Notes: a model not told the origin generated them from the sequence alone. DNA of 64,000 bases from Capnocytophaga leadbetteri (GCF_003054025.1 NZ_QBKG01000005.1:1-64000); one strand, 5' to 3'. Counted from the first letter of the stretch, positions 25,125 to 34,719 are shown. Made by a program: numbers and translations.

Positions 25125-26531
25125 CTATTTCTTAGAGATGAGTAGGAGCTGATAACCTGCTTTAACCCTTATGGAAGGCTGTGCAATCTTTTTAGAAAGA
25201 TAGGACGTACCTCCTTGCACGACCCCCTTGCTCAGCTCAGAGACAATTTGGTCTTTGGCGGAAGAGCTAAAGGTAAAGCTACTCCCTGAGCTTTTGCTCA
25301 TTCCTGCTGCTATCTCTCTAAAGGCATTGGCATCGGAAGAAGCGGGCAGGTATAACCCTTGTTGCCCATCGATGTCGTAGGCAGCTATAGAGACAGGAAT
25401 TACTTTGCCCTTGTATTCTAAGGATTTTACGGTGAGTAACAATCTATCTCCACTCACTTTAGCAGAGGCTGTAAGCAGTTCTCCTTTGGGAATGAGTATG
25501 CCTGCTACTCGTATAGGCTCTAAAAGTCTTAGCTGCACCCTTGAGTTTTCTCCTAATAGCTGTTCGATATGTGTACAAGCGCGAATGCTATTCTTTAGAA
25601 TACTACCTTGTGGCTTAAAACTCTCGCCATTGAAAAAAGCGGTCTGTTGCTCCTTTACCCATTCTTGCAGTGCCTCCTTCTCGGACTGCTTGCGGGGCAA
25701 ACGACTGACGACCTTTTCCTCTGGGGTATAAACAGGAGCAATGTTTTTACTCTGTTCTGCATTGTCAGCTTCGCTACTATTGTTTCCCTCGCCCTCTTGC
25801 GAGCCTGCGCCCCCCATCATTGAAGGGTTTTGTTGTCCTTTAGGCAAATATCTTGAAGCCATTTCATAAGACTTTTCCATCAATGCCATTTGGGCATCTA
25901 CAGAGGTAGGGTCTTGCTTATTGGAGAGTTGAGACTTGAGCGAGGCTATCTCTTCTTTGAGTCTTTGTTGCTCCTCGTAAGCACTATTGTCTTGGTAGAA
26001 ACTGCCTAAAGTCTGGTGAATATCGCGATAAGACTGAGCGGAACGCTCAAAGGCATTAGGGGTAGCCTTGCGATAACGCGGAGTAGGTTCTTCTTCCTCC
26101 TCGATAGCTTCGGGATATTCCTCGCCTTCGTCTTCTTGCCAATAGTCTGACAGCGCATTGAGAGAGGCTTTTTTATCAGCTTCTTTTTCTTCTAAGAGGG
26201 CTTCTTCATAGGCTTTTTCCTTATCAGAAGGCAAGAGGGTTTCGGTAGCTTGTGGTATTGCCTCATTGATACCTACTTGTGTTTGCTCTTGCTCACTTCC
26301 GCCACCAAAAAGCAGATACATACAAGCGAGGAAGATTATCCCCATTAGGGCATAGATGACAATTTTCTTGAGTTGTTGTTTTTTAGCAAGGGCTTTTTCC
26401 TCATTGCGCTCTTGGAGGGCTTTTTCCTCTTCTTCACTGACCAAGAAACTCGGTGTAGAAGAAGGAGCGTTAGCCTTATCTGAGGCAGGGATATTACCGT
26501 TTTGCTCTGGAAGGGGTGTGTTCTTTTCCAT
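25125..26531 (-). CDS. traM: Conjugative transposon protein TraM
   Basis: A 468-residue inner-membrane protein. One transmembrane helix (about 52-72, IVIYALMGIIFLACMYLLF) is followed by a long acidic, coiled periplasmic region and a C-terminal VirB10-like beta domain (LLEPIRVAGILIPKGELLTA). It would bridge the inner and outer membranes in the type IV system. It overlaps traL by 38 bases. Confidence 0.9.
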   Translation of the reverse strand: MEKNTPLPEQNGNIPASDKANAPSSTPSFLVSEEEEKALQERNEEKALAKKQQLKKIVIYALMGIIFLACMYLLFGGGSEQEQTQVGINEAIPQATETLLPSDKEKAYEEALLEEKEADKKASLNALSDYWQEDEGEEYPEAIEEEEEPTPRYRKATPNAFERSAQSYRDIHQTLGSFYQDNSAYEEQQRLKEEIASLKSQLSNKQDPTSVDAQMALMEKSYEMASRYLPKGQQNPSMMGGAGSQEGEGNNSSEADNAEQSKNIAPVYTPEEKVVSRLPRKQSEKEALQEWVKEQQTAFFNGESFKPQGSILKNSIRACTHIEQLLGENSRVQLRLLEPIRVAGILIPKGELLTASAKVSGDRLLLTVKSLEYKGKVIPVSIAAYDIDGQQGLYLPASSDANAFREIAAGMSKSSGSSFTFSSSAKDQIVSELSKGVVQGGTSYLSKKIAQPSIRVKAGYQLLLISKK

Positions 26532-26799
26532 TATTAAGTTGTTTAAAAATTAACGAATCCTTTTTTGGGGTATTTCCCTCTGTAGGTACAATAGCCTTGT
26601 TGTCAATATGCTGTATGGCAGGGGCTTCGCCTTGGTGGTACTCTTGGTAAGCGTGCCATAGTATAAAAAGAGTAAGTAGCGAGTAGACTGCAAAGGCTAA
26701 GAGTACCAAGCGTTTTCTTTGTGAGGGTGAAAGTCCCTGACAATAGCTTTGGGTTTGCTTTTTTAGAGAATGTATCTCTCTTTGGATTTTGCCTATCAT
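26494..26799 (-). CDS. traL: Conjugal transfer protein TraL (DUF3989)
   Basis: A 101-residue bitopic membrane protein: a basic cytoplasmic N-terminus, one transmembrane helix at about 29-48 (LVLLAFAVYSLLTLFILW) and a short periplasmic tail. It has the usual TraL size. It overlaps traM and traK (ATGA), so translation is coupled. Confidence 0.82.
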   Translation of the reverse strand: MIGKIQREIHSLKKQTQSYCQGLSPSQRKRLVLLAFAVYSLLTLFILWHAYQEYHQGEAPAIQHIDNKAIVPTEGNTPKKDSLIFKQLNNGKEHTPSRAKR

Positions 26800-27419
26800 C
26801 TCTCTACGGTTCTAAGGTCTTTGTTTTCTATTACATTGAACTGTTCGATGATAAACCCTTGAGGGTTGTTATCAGAACGCACGGAGTTAATCAACCTGCA
26901 GGAGGTAATAAGACTCCTTTCGGTGATGTTGCTGGCGCGGGTGATGAACTGCTTGGCAAAGGTTTCTACCTGATAAGGATAGCTATTAAAGTTACAGTGC
27001 ACGCTATCAATGACTACCCGTTGGAGGATATTACCAGAGATGATGCGGTTGTAATAGCCTTTTTCAGCCAAATCTTTATAGTAGTTAAAGGCAGATTTAT
27101 CAGCCATAAAGAAGGCACGTTTAGTATTGTCTTCAATTGCTTTTTTATCGGGGGCTAAGTTGAAGAAGAGTTCGTGAAACCTGCGCACGTGTTCTTTAGC
27201 CTCGACAGGGCGATTGATTTTTTCATCTTGAGAGAGTGCCAGCATTAGTGATTTACCATTGTCTAACACATAGATTTTCTCGCGCTGTTTCTCGGCAAAG
27301 TAATAGGCATAGCCTACAGCGAAGATACTCACGCCTGAGCAGAGCACAGCAAAGGCTATGGCATACATACGGATTTGCTTGAATCCGTTTTCGATGTTTC
27401 TAAAGATTTTAAATTCCAT
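26796..27419 (-). CDS. traK: Conjugative transposon protein TraK
   Basis: A 207-residue protein with one N-terminal transmembrane helix (about 16-38) and a periplasmic VirB8-like domain. The N-terminus FKIFRNIENGFKQIRMYA is typical of the family. VirB8-type proteins nucleate the type IV channel. It overlaps traL by four bases. Confidence 0.9.
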   Translation of the reverse strand: MEFKIFRNIENGFKQIRMYAIAFAVLCSGVSIFAVGYAYYFAEKQREKIYVLDNGKSLMLALSQDEKINRPVEAKEHVRRFHELFFNLAPDKKAIEDNTKRAFFMADKSAFNYYKDLAEKGYYNRIISGNILQRVVIDSVHCNFNSYPYQVETFAKQFITRASNITERSLITSCRLINSVRSDNNPQGFIIEQFNVIENKDLRTVER

Positions 27420-27447
27420 TAATTTTAGTATTCAATTAGACTTGTTT

Positions 27448-28434
27448 TTACTTCATTAACCTACCTGTAATATTACCTGAAAGAGAGCCAGCTCCTGCAC
27501 CTGCTATATTACCTGCATTGGAGGTAGCTTGGTTTACATTTCTACCATAATTACCCATACCTCCTGCTTGTATGATCCAACCTGCCACAGTAGGAATGGT
27601 AAAATAGCCTATGATACCAATGACCATAAAGATAATGTAGGCTGTGTTGGTAGTATCAGGAATGAAACTTGGGTCAGAGAGTTGCTCAATATCTCTTTGT
27701 AATATAAGGGATTGGATACGTGCTAAAATAGCACTGAACAAATCGGATACAGGAAGCCATAGATAGACACTTACATAGCGGGTAACCCATTGTAGTAAGG
27801 TAGATTGAAATCCATCCCATACCGAAATAGCAAAGGCTATAGGTCCTAAGATAGACATCACCACAAGAAAGAAAGTGCGTATAGTGTCAATCACTAAAGC
27901 GGCTGCTTGAAAGAGCATTTCGAGTAGTTCACGAAACCACGATCGGATGCTTTGCTTGAGGTCATACATCCCTCTTTCAATATACATTCCTGCCATTACA
28001 GCCATATCTTCGGGCATCCAACCTAATTCATCAATCTTTTTGTCAAACTCTTCATCTGAGACGAGATAGGCAGTTTCGGGGTTGCGCAATTGTGCTTCTC
28101 GCTCTAATCGGTCTTTTTGCTCTTGTAGTTTGTGCAAATCGAGCGTTTGTCCTTCTAAGATGCTATGGGTACCTGTTACCACAGGGCTTAACACTGTATT
28201 CATTGTTCCTAACACCAGAGTAGGGAAAAATATCACACACAGCCCTATGGCAAAGGGACGGAGCAAGGGATACACATCCACAGGTTCGGCACGAGCTAAG
28301 GCTTGCCATATACGCATTGCCACATAGAACAGTGCCCCTAAGCCTGCCAAGCCTTTGGCTATGGCAGACATCTGAGCTGTTAGGGGCATCATCTCATCGT
28401 ATAAAGTACGAAGTATTTGGTGTAGATTTTCCAT
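27448..28434 (-). CDS. traJ: Conjugative transposon protein TraJ
   Basis: A 328-residue polytopic membrane protein of the VirB6 role. Hydrophobic segments occur near residues 25-45, 63-85, 182-205, 210-235 and 265-290. The C-terminus is Gly/Ala/Asn-rich. It probably forms the inner-membrane translocation core. It lies 11 bases after the traI gene. Confidence 0.9.
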   Translation of the reverse strand: MENLHQILRTLYDEMMPLTAQMSAIAKGLAGLGALFYVAMRIWQALARAEPVDVYPLLRPFAIGLCVIFFPTLVLGTMNTVLSPVVTGTHSILEGQTLDLHKLQEQKDRLEREAQLRNPETAYLVSDEEFDKKIDELGWMPEDMAVMAGMYIERGMYDLKQSIRSWFRELLEMLFQAAALVIDTIRTFFLVVMSILGPIAFAISVWDGFQSTLLQWVTRYVSVYLWLPVSDLFSAILARIQSLILQRDIEQLSDPSFIPDTTNTAYIIFMVIGIIGYFTIPTVAGWIIQAGGMGNYGRNVNQATSNAGNIAGAGAGSLSGNITGRLMK

Positions 28435-28445
28435 TTATCAGTTTT

Positions 28446-29075
28446 TTACCAGTATTTGAGTTCTGTTCCATAGAGTGAGAGTACCTTTTGCGCATCGTTT
28501 TGCTTCTTAGCACGTAGGTAGCTTACCGAGATGTTTTTCTGGGTGTAGTAGCGTACTAAGTTATAGTACTCTTTCACTTCCTTGTGCACCTTGTCGATAA
28601 TGTCCATACGCTCTTTGTCGTTCATCGATAGCGAAGAACTATTGACGATTTGTTGCAGGTCTTTGAGCAGTTTAGAACTTTCACCCAAGAGCTTGGAGTA
28701 GCCATTGGCAATAGCAGACAACTCTTGAGAGGAGAAGTTAGGGTCTTGACTCATCTTCTTGAAGTTGGTCACATACATCTTGGAGATGTCGCCCACCAGT
28801 AGCACCGTTTCTTGTACTTTGCGGGCATCTTTTACCAAGTTATTTACCTTTTTCAGAGCATCGTAATACTCCTTGCCTTGGTTGTAGAGCTTTTCTACCT
28901 CTCGGAAATTGTTGAGCATATTCTTAGCTGTTGAGGAGGTTTGCACTATCTGCTGGGTAGTGTTGATAATGCTCTGAGCAAAATTAGTCGGGTCAGTTAC
29001 TACCCATTGTGCACTTAGTTTTGGGCTTGCCAGCATAGCTATAGCAAAAAGCCCCGTTAATAACATTTTCTTCAT
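28446..29075 (-). CDS. traI: Conjugal transfer protein TraI (DUF4141, TrbJ-like)
   Basis: A 209-residue exported protein with a signal peptide (MKKMLLTGLFAIAMLASP, cleavage after SA about 22) and a largely helical body, as in the VirB5/TrbJ-like DUF4141 family. It starts PTNFAQSIINTTQQIVQTSS, typical of the group. It probably works at the pilus or periplasmic side. No traH homolog is seen between traG and this gene. Confidence 0.87.
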   Translation of the reverse strand: MKKMLLTGLFAIAMLASPKLSAQWVVTDPTNFAQSIINTTQQIVQTSSTAKNMLNNFREVEKLYNQGKEYYDALKKVNNLVKDARKVQETVLLVGDISKMYVTNFKKMSQDPNFSSQELSAIANGYSKLLGESSKLLKDLQQIVNSSSLSMNDKERMDIIDKVHKEVKEYYNLVRYYTQKNISVSYLRAKKQNDAQKVLSLYGTELKYW

Positions 29076-29115
29076 TGACTTTAATTATTATGATTTACGT
29101 ATGATTATTAGTTTA

Positions 29116-31605
29116 TTACAGTCCATTAGCCATTTGTACGATGGCTTTTTCTAAATTGCCGTCTAACTTCTCGGAGAGTTCCATCACTTGGTGTTTTTCG
29201 CTCTCTTCGGTGGTGTAGGCAAAGTATTCTTCTCGGCTTACCTCTGTGGCATATACCGCAGAGTGTGTGCCTCCTAAGCCTATCCACACTTCTTTGTATT
29301 TGCGACGAGAGTCGTTGGAGAGATTGATAGATAGGATTTGCGACTTCTCTTTCTCGGTAAGTCCTAACATCGCTTGGATAGCATCGAACTTGTTCATATA
29401 CTTACGCTGGTCGAGCAATATCTTGCAATCGGAGTTATTGATGATAGATTCCTTCACGATAGGTGAATGGATAATATCATCTACCTCTTGGGTTACAATC
29501 ACTGCCTCACCAAAGAACTTACGCACAGTTTTGAATAGGTACTTGATGTACTCCGCCATTCCTTCTTTGGCAATCGCTTTCCACGCTTCTTCGATGAGAA
29601 TCATCTTGCGAATACCCTTCAGGCGTCTCATCTTGTTGATAAACACCTCCATAATGATGATAGTAACCACAGGAAAGAGTATCGGGTGGTCTTTAATCGC
29701 ATCAATTTCAAAGACAATAAAGCGTTTGGAAAGCAGGTCTAATTCCTTATCGGAATTGAGCAGATAGTCGTATTCCCCTCCTTTGTAATAAGGCTCTAAC
29801 ACATTGAGGAAGTTAGCCAAGTCAAAGTCCTTTTCTCTTACCTGCTTCTCTTGTAGTATGGCTCGGTAGTCATTCTTGATATACTCATAAAAGCCATTGA
29901 AAGAGGGTGTGTGCGAGGGATTGTCTTTTACCAATTGCAGGTAAAGGTTCACTGCATTGGAAAGGGCTACCTCTTCCGCACGTGTAGGAGGTTCATTGTC
30001 TCGCTTCCAAAGGGTGAGTATCAGTGTTTTGATACTCTCTCGCTTTTCAATGTCAAACACTCCATCATCAGTGTAGAAAGGGTTAAAAGCAATGGGATTG
30101 TCTTCGGTATAAGTAAAGTAAATCCCATCCTTGCCTTTGGTCTTGTGGTGAATAAGCTCACAGACCCCTTGGTAGGAGTTCCCTGTATCTACTAAAACGA
30201 TATGTGTACCTTGTTCGTAATACTGCCTCACTAAGTGGTTCGTGAAGAAGGATTTGCCACTCCCCGAAGGTCCTAAGACGAACTTATTACGGTTGGTGAT
30301 AATCCCTTTTTTCATAGGCTCATCGGAGATATCCAAATGGATAGGCTTGCCTGTGAGCCTATCGGCCATCTTAATGCCGAAAGGACTGGAAGAACTTTGA
30401 TAGTTGGTCTCCTGAGTGAAAAAGCACAAAGCGGGCTCTATAAAAGTATAGAAAGTCTCTTCACTGGGGAAGTCGGCTGCATTGCCAGCTATACCTGCCC
30501 AATAGAGAGTTGCCGTATCAATGGTGTTATGGCGAGGCTTGCACTCCATTGAAGCCAAAGCGCTACCCACATCGTTTTTAATGCTCCTAAGCTCTTGTGG
30601 GTTGTCCGACCACGCCATCACATTAAAGTGTGCTCTGATAGAGGAAAGTCCATAAGAGTGTGCCTCATTGAGGTATTGCTCTATCCATTCTTTGTTGATT
30701 TGATTGCTACGGCTGTATCTTGAAAGCGAGTGCATATTGCGTGCTGATTTCTCAAACTGTCTGAGATTTTCATCGGAATTGTCCAAGAACAGATATTGGT
30801 TGTAAATATGGTTACAACTCAGTAGCAAGCCCACAGGAGCTGCAAAGGACAAACGGCAATCGCTCTTATCGGTAGAGAGTCGCTCGTAACGGCTATCGGC
30901 TTGTACCTTAGAAGGCAAATCTTCTGTATCTGATAAGGTATGCACACAGAGTCTTTGGTTGCCAATGCGCATTTGCTCGGCAGAGAGGCATATATCTTGC
31001 AGGCTCTCTTTCTCATCAGTGGAAAGACTGAGATATTGCTCAAAGAGTCCCTTTTTGTGTGGAGTGCCTATATAGTCCTCTGTTTTGAGCTGACGGAGCT
31101 TTATCAGGTTAGAGTCGTTTAAAATACGCTCTAACTGCGCTACCGCTTCCAAAAATTGAGTGGCGTGTTCTCGGTTAGTGAGCTCCTTAGGCAAAAAGTT
31201 TCCTTTGCAAAGGGAGGAAAAGTTGCTTTGGGCTCTCATTCGGTTTTTGGTGGTTTGGGTGATGAACAGGTAGCATCTGTGATTTAAGAACGGACGTTCG
31301 TTAAAATGCTTTTCGTACGAATGAGAGAGAAAACTCAGATTCTCTCCTTGCAGTTCAGGCTCGTATTGTTCCTTGATAAACCAGTCCTGTTTGTGGATAA
31401 CAGTATACTGTGGCAATACTTTGATAGCCTTATGCCAAAGTGAGTGGAGTATCTCATAGTCCTCACCCGAAATGGTAAAGAGCTCTGGAAGCTGTACCTC
31501 AAAGCCGACGCTGATGTCGGCTTCTTTGGTGAGCAAGCAGTCTTGTTCTATGGCAAGAATAGGAAACTTACTCTCTAAGGTGTTGATTTTAGAACTATTT
31601 CTCAT
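29116..31605 (-). CDS. traG: Conjugation system ATPase TraG (VirB4-like)
   Basis: An 829-residue cytoplasmic ATPase that energises the type IV system. An N-terminal VirB4-type domain precedes Walker A GPSGSGKSFFTN (about 445) and Walker B MILIEEAWKAI (about 663); DQRKYMNKFD follows in the C-terminal part. The length is normal for the family. It overlaps traF by 11 bases. Confidence 0.93.
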   Translation of the reverse strand: MRNSSKINTLESKFPILAIEQDCLLTKEADISVGFEVQLPELFTISGEDYEILHSLWHKAIKVLPQYTVIHKQDWFIKEQYEPELQGENLSFLSHSYEKHFNERPFLNHRCYLFITQTTKNRMRAQSNFSSLCKGNFLPKELTNREHATQFLEAVAQLERILNDSNLIKLRQLKTEDYIGTPHKKGLFEQYLSLSTDEKESLQDICLSAEQMRIGNQRLCVHTLSDTEDLPSKVQADSRYERLSTDKSDCRLSFAAPVGLLLSCNHIYNQYLFLDNSDENLRQFEKSARNMHSLSRYSRSNQINKEWIEQYLNEAHSYGLSSIRAHFNVMAWSDNPQELRSIKNDVGSALASMECKPRHNTIDTATLYWAGIAGNAADFPSEETFYTFIEPALCFFTQETNYQSSSSPFGIKMADRLTGKPIHLDISDEPMKKGIITNRNKFVLGPSGSGKSFFTNHLVRQYYEQGTHIVLVDTGNSYQGVCELIHHKTKGKDGIYFTYTEDNPIAFNPFYTDDGVFDIEKRESIKTLILTLWKRDNEPPTRAEEVALSNAVNLYLQLVKDNPSHTPSFNGFYEYIKNDYRAILQEKQVREKDFDLANFLNVLEPYYKGGEYDYLLNSDKELDLLSKRFIVFEIDAIKDHPILFPVVTIIIMEVFINKMRRLKGIRKMILIEEAWKAIAKEGMAEYIKYLFKTVRKFFGEAVIVTQEVDDIIHSPIVKESIINNSDCKILLDQRKYMNKFDAIQAMLGLTEKEKSQILSINLSNDSRRKYKEVWIGLGGTHSAVYATEVSREEYFAYTTEESEKHQVMELSEKLDGNLEKAIVQMANGL

Positions 31606-31945
31606 TGAGGGTTGTTTTAGGTTTAGGGTAACGAATAAATTGGCGTGGCGATCTTTGGTGACGTAGGTATTTGGGGTGGCGTTTGCGAGCTGCTTGTTTC
31701 ATCAGGCCGTGTTCACCGTATTTTTGGTTTAGTGAAAAAGTCTGCCAAACCACAAGGCTGACCATACTAACGCCTACCCCCAAGCATACAAAAGAATTGA
31801 TTCCTACCGTGTAGAGGATCATCACCAAGATGAGCACCGAGAGCAGTCCCCCTGCAAAGATGAAGAGGTACTGCGCTTTGAGTCCTTTGAACTCTACACT
31901 TCTGCCGATGCCTTTGTTGATAGAATAGCTGTTTTTTGTCTCCAT
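31595..31945 (-). CDS. traF: Conjugative transposon protein TraF (DUF4133)
   Basis: A 116-residue protein with two adjacent transmembrane helices (about 28-50 and 54-72) and a basic C-terminal tail rich in Arg/Lys/His. It has the VirB3-like layout of DUF4133, begins with YSINKGIGRSVEFKGLKAQY, and is typical for the family. It partners TraG. Confidence 0.9.
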   Translation of the reverse strand: METKNSYSINKGIGRSVEFKGLKAQYLFIFAGGLLSVLILVMILYTVGINSFVCLGVGVSMVSLVVWQTFSLNQKYGEHGLMKQAARKRHPKYLRHQRSPRQFIRYPKPKTTLNEK

Positions 31946-31949
31946 AAGT

Positions 31950-32252
31950 TTATAAGAAGAACGAACGTAAGATCGTAGCCGCTACAATTAGGAAAATACA
32001 AGCCCCAAACCAACTGGCAGCCGTTTTGCTGGTATCGGGGTCGCCGCTACTAAACTTGTTATATACCTTCACCCCACCGATGAGTCCCACCACAGCCCCT
32101 ATGGCATAGATGAGCTTGGTAGCAGGGTCAAAATACGAGGTAACCATACGGGTAGCTTCGTTGATACCTCCTACACCATTGCCCTGCGCTAAGGCAAGGC
32201 TGCTAATACATAAAAATGCTGCTGAAAGCAGGCTTTTGCTGAGTGATTTCAT
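31950..32252 (-). CDS. traE: Conjugative transposon protein TraE (DUF4134)
   Basis: A 100-residue VirB2-like pilin candidate: signal peptide (cleavage after ALA/Q, about 22), two hydrophobic helices and the motif IGAVVGLIGGVKVYNKF. I start at 32252; the longer frame to 32459 runs past the -7 element at 32278-32285 and overlaps a plus-strand gene. It is the first gene of the main tra operon. Confidence 0.9.
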   Translation of the reverse strand: MKSLSKSLLSAAFLCISSLALAQGNGVGGINEATRMVTSYFDPATKLIYAIGAVVGLIGGVKVYNKFSSGDPDTSKTAASWFGACIFLIVAATILRSFFL

Positions 32253-32277
32253 AAAATGTGTTTTTTTTAATTTGGGG

Positions 32278-32285
32278 CAAAGGTA
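32278..32285 (-). promoter_or_regulatory. -7 promoter element of the tra operon
   Basis: TACCTTTG on the minus strand, 25 bases before traE. It faces away from the promoter of the cargo genes at 32359. Confidence 0.65.
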
Positions 32286-32358
32286 GGGGGAGAAAGAGGT
32301 AAGGAGGAAAAGGGTGGAAGTTTTTGGCTTCATATGGCTGTATATGGAAAAGTTTTTG

Positions 32359-32366
32359 TAATTTTG
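32359..32366 (+). promoter_or_regulatory. -7 promoter element of the cargo pair
   Basis: TAATTTTG, about 30 bases before the start chosen at 32397. Confidence 0.55.
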
Positions 32367-32396
32367 CGGGGTGGAATTTTGATAATTAGAGACTTT

Positions 32397-33284
32397 ATGA
32401 GTTTTGAAAAAACGAATATATACTTTATAGTAAAATTTATACATAACAATTGGGTACATATATTAGACTCGTTAATAGCATTAGGAATTGGATGGTGGGG
32501 ATATTTATTGACCATAGACTCACCCATATACTTTGGAAAGATATCAATACAGAAAAATATAATAATTTCGCTGTTATTATTAGGATTAATAATATGGTCT
32601 ATTGTTATTAAGGGAAAAAGGAATAAAAAAAATATAGAATTAGAAGAAAAAATTAAAGAAAAGGATGAAGAAAACGCACTTTTATCTGAAAAAATACAAT
32701 TATTAGAGAATAAAACACAAGAAATTCATAATTCTTATTACGAAATATTTGATATTTACCTTTCAAGCCTCTTTTTTAAATTAAAACTAAATGACAATGA
32801 TAGAATAAGTTTGTATAAATATGAGGAAGAGGACGAAAGTTTTCTTATAATAGGGAGGTATGCTTCAAATCCAAGTTACAATAAAAGGAATAGAAATTTA
32901 TATACTAAAGAGGGATTAATTGCTAAAGCTTGGGATAATGGTGAGGTTTTTATAATAGATGGTATCCCTGATTATAAAGAAACAATGAAACCAAAAGAGA
33001 AAAAAAAATATTTCGAGTATATCAAAACAATCTGTACAATAAGTGATAAAACTCTCAAACAAATAACAATGAAAAGTAGAAGTTTTTATATGAGAGCATT
33101 TAATAATATTAATGGTATACATAGGAGTTCTATTATTGTAATAGAAAGTATTAATGAAAGAGCATTTGAAAAAGATAAACTAAATACTATCATAGAAGAA
33201 GAAGAAAAGAGATTAATAGCATTTATTGAAAAAATGAATTGGAAACTTCCAAAATTGTCTAATGCAAAGAAACTAGATTTTTAG
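32397..33284 (+). CDS. Membrane protein with two TM helices, coiled coil and GAF-like domain (cargo)
   Basis: About 295 residues. Two transmembrane helices (roughly 22-40 and 52-70) are followed by a Lys/Glu-rich coiled coil (75-110) and a C-terminal soluble domain that looks GAF-like. I start at 32397, because the upstream Met at 32334 precedes the -7 element. It is AT-richer than the tra genes and transcribed against them. It lies one base before the next cargo gene. A sensor or effector role in defence or signalling is possible but not shown. Confidence 0.6.
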   Translation: MSFEKTNIYFIVKFIHNNWVHILDSLIALGIGWWGYLLTIDSPIYFGKISIQKNIIISLLLLGLIIWSIVIKGKRNKKNIELEEKIKEKDEENALLSEKIQLLENKTQEIHNSYYEIFDIYLSSLFFKLKLNDNDRISLYKYEEEDESFLIIGRYASNPSYNKRNRNLYTKEGLIAKAWDNGEVFIIDGIPDYKETMKPKEKKKYFEYIKTICTISDKTLKQITMKSRSFYMRAFNNINGIHRSSIIVIESINERAFEKDKLNTIIEEEEKRLIAFIEKMNWKLPKLSNAKKLDF

Positions 33285-33285
33285 T

Positions 33286-33741
33286 ATGGAACGAGTAATT
33301 AACATCTTGATTTATTTATATAGAAACTATCCTAAAAGTAATGAATTATCTTATTCAAGAGTAATCTTGTTGTTATATTTAATAGAATGGAAGTACTCTA
33401 TTAAATATTTTGAAAAGTTAACAGATTTGGAATGGATTATAAAAGGTAATAAACCTATATGCAAAAATTTGTACAATATTTTTGATGCCTCCTCTAATTT
33501 TACTATTAGGATAACAGAGGATTATCAAAATATAATTTATTTCCTGAACAGTGAAAAAATAATTAACTTTGAAAAGGAAAAAACTAAAGAGACTATTGAT
33601 TTTGTGATAGAACATTGTAAGGATTTAGAATTTTATGATTTAAATAACATAGTAAGTTCTACCTATGCAATTATAAATACAAAGGAAAACCAAATTATAA
33701 ATTTTGTAAAATTAGCTAAACTGTATAAAGGGAGAGACTAA
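33286..33741 (+). CDS. Small soluble cargo protein, unknown
   Basis: A 151-residue soluble protein starting MERVINILIYLYRNYPKSNE. The helical N-terminus with LSYSRVILLLYLIEWKYSIK and the short length recall the Panacea/SocA-like (DUF4065) antitoxin family, but the match is weak. It is cotranscribed with the membrane protein before it (one-base gap). The pair may be a toxin-antitoxin or sensor-effector unit. Confidence 0.55.
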   Translation: MERVINILIYLYRNYPKSNELSYSRVILLLYLIEWKYSIKYFEKLTDLEWIIKGNKPICKNLYNIFDASSNFTIRITEDYQNIIYFLNSEKIINFEKEKTKETIDFVIEHCKDLEFYDLNNIVSSTYAIINTKENQIINFVKLAKLYKGRD

Positions 33742-33745
33742 AAAA

Positions 33746-33772
33746 TCCTCACACAAATTCCCTAATATCAAA
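33746..33772. repeat. 27-bp direct repeat, displaced copy of the traD 3' end
   Basis: Identical at 26 of 27 positions to 34720-34746, which contains the last codons and stop of traD. On the minus strand this copy still reads FDIREFV-stop. The two copies bracket the cargo gene at 33840-34535. Confidence 0.9.
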
Positions 33773-33789
33773 AACTCTAAAAAGAAAAT

Positions 33790-33797
33790 TAATTTTG
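33790..33797 (+). promoter_or_regulatory. -7 promoter element of the third cargo gene
   Basis: TAATTTTG, 43 bases before the ATG at 33840, inside the segment between the direct repeats. Confidence 0.5.
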
Positions 33798-33839
33798 TCT
33801 TATTGAAAAAACAAACTTAACTCTTAAAATCTTACAATA

Positions 33840-34535
33840 ATGAATATATCTGATTTTATCACTTTTTACAAAGAAAACCTTACAACAAGAGGTCTTATGA
33901 AAAAGAAATATAAGGTACATTATTATGTTATACCTATTATATATCTTTTGATTGCTATAATCCCTATAGGTGTCAAATATATGTTTGGATTAGATAATTT
34001 TTATAGTTATATTATTTTTGCAATAATAATTCTTTTTGACGTATTATTTTTCATTTTTTTTACTAGAAAACTAATTTTTAACACAATGAAAAAAATGGAT
34101 GAAAAGTTTGTTGTAGAGAAAAAATGCTGCTCATTAAATCGTCAAGAGATAAAGAAGTATTTCTTTTCTGAGTTAGAAAAATATTTTAGCGATAAAAAAA
34201 TTCCATTAAGCAAGATAAAGGATATAATTGTTATCTTAAACAAGAAATCGGAAAAAGAAAAAGCTCCTTTTATTATAAGCTCTTCTATATTTTCAGCTAT
34301 AGCACTAGTTATATTTTCATCTGCATGTAATAGATTTTATGAGCTTGTAGGAAACAATCCTTTAGACATAATAACATATACAATACTATTCATCCCGTTT
34401 ATATGTTATATAGTCACAGATCTTATTTGTAGCATTAGAGAAATTTATTTCAATCTGTTTACAAATTATCTGTCTATCAATGGACTTATAGATTTGTTAG
34501 AGGAATATGAAATTAATAAACCAACCAAGGAGTGA
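33840..34535 (+). CDS. Membrane protein of unknown function (cargo)
   Basis: A 231-residue protein with about four transmembrane helices (roughly 29-48, 55-78, 143-163 and 178-200) around a basic, helical cytoplasmic loop. I do not recognise it. It has its own promoter and is enclosed by the 27-bp repeats at 33746 and 34720, so it probably entered as a separate unit. AT content is higher than in the flanking tra genes. A defence or immunity role is speculation. Confidence 0.6.
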   Translation: MNISDFITFYKENLTTRGLMKKKYKVHYYVIPIIYLLIAIIPIGVKYMFGLDNFYSYIIFAIIILFDVLFFIFFTRKLIFNTMKKMDEKFVVEKKCCSLNRQEIKKYFFSELEKYFSDKKIPLSKIKDIIVILNKKSEKEKAPFIISSSIFSAIALVIFSSACNRFYELVGNNPLDIITYTILFIPFICYIVTDLICSIREIYFNLFTNYLSINGLIDLLEEYEINKPTKE

Positions 34536-34719
34536 ATTGCTTTAATATCCCTTCAACCTTCTTTAAACGGGAAAGATGCAAGACAAAAGTGACTATAATG
34601 TTGTAAATCAGAGATAATTATTTTTCAACCCTTGATTCATATTATAAAAAGATAGTAGAATTTGATATGCAGGAGGCAGGATAGGACATATAAAAATAGT
34701 ATATTTTATTAGGTACTCC

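Noticed and set aside
29246-29767. 173-codon plus-strand frame opposite traG
   Set aside because: The minus-strand frame codes for the conserved VirB4-like ATPase with Walker motifs; the plus frame is its shadow.
32253-32459. N-terminal extension of TraE
   Set aside because: The extension passes the tra promoter and overlaps the divergent cargo gene; the 100-residue form has a proper signal peptide and family length.
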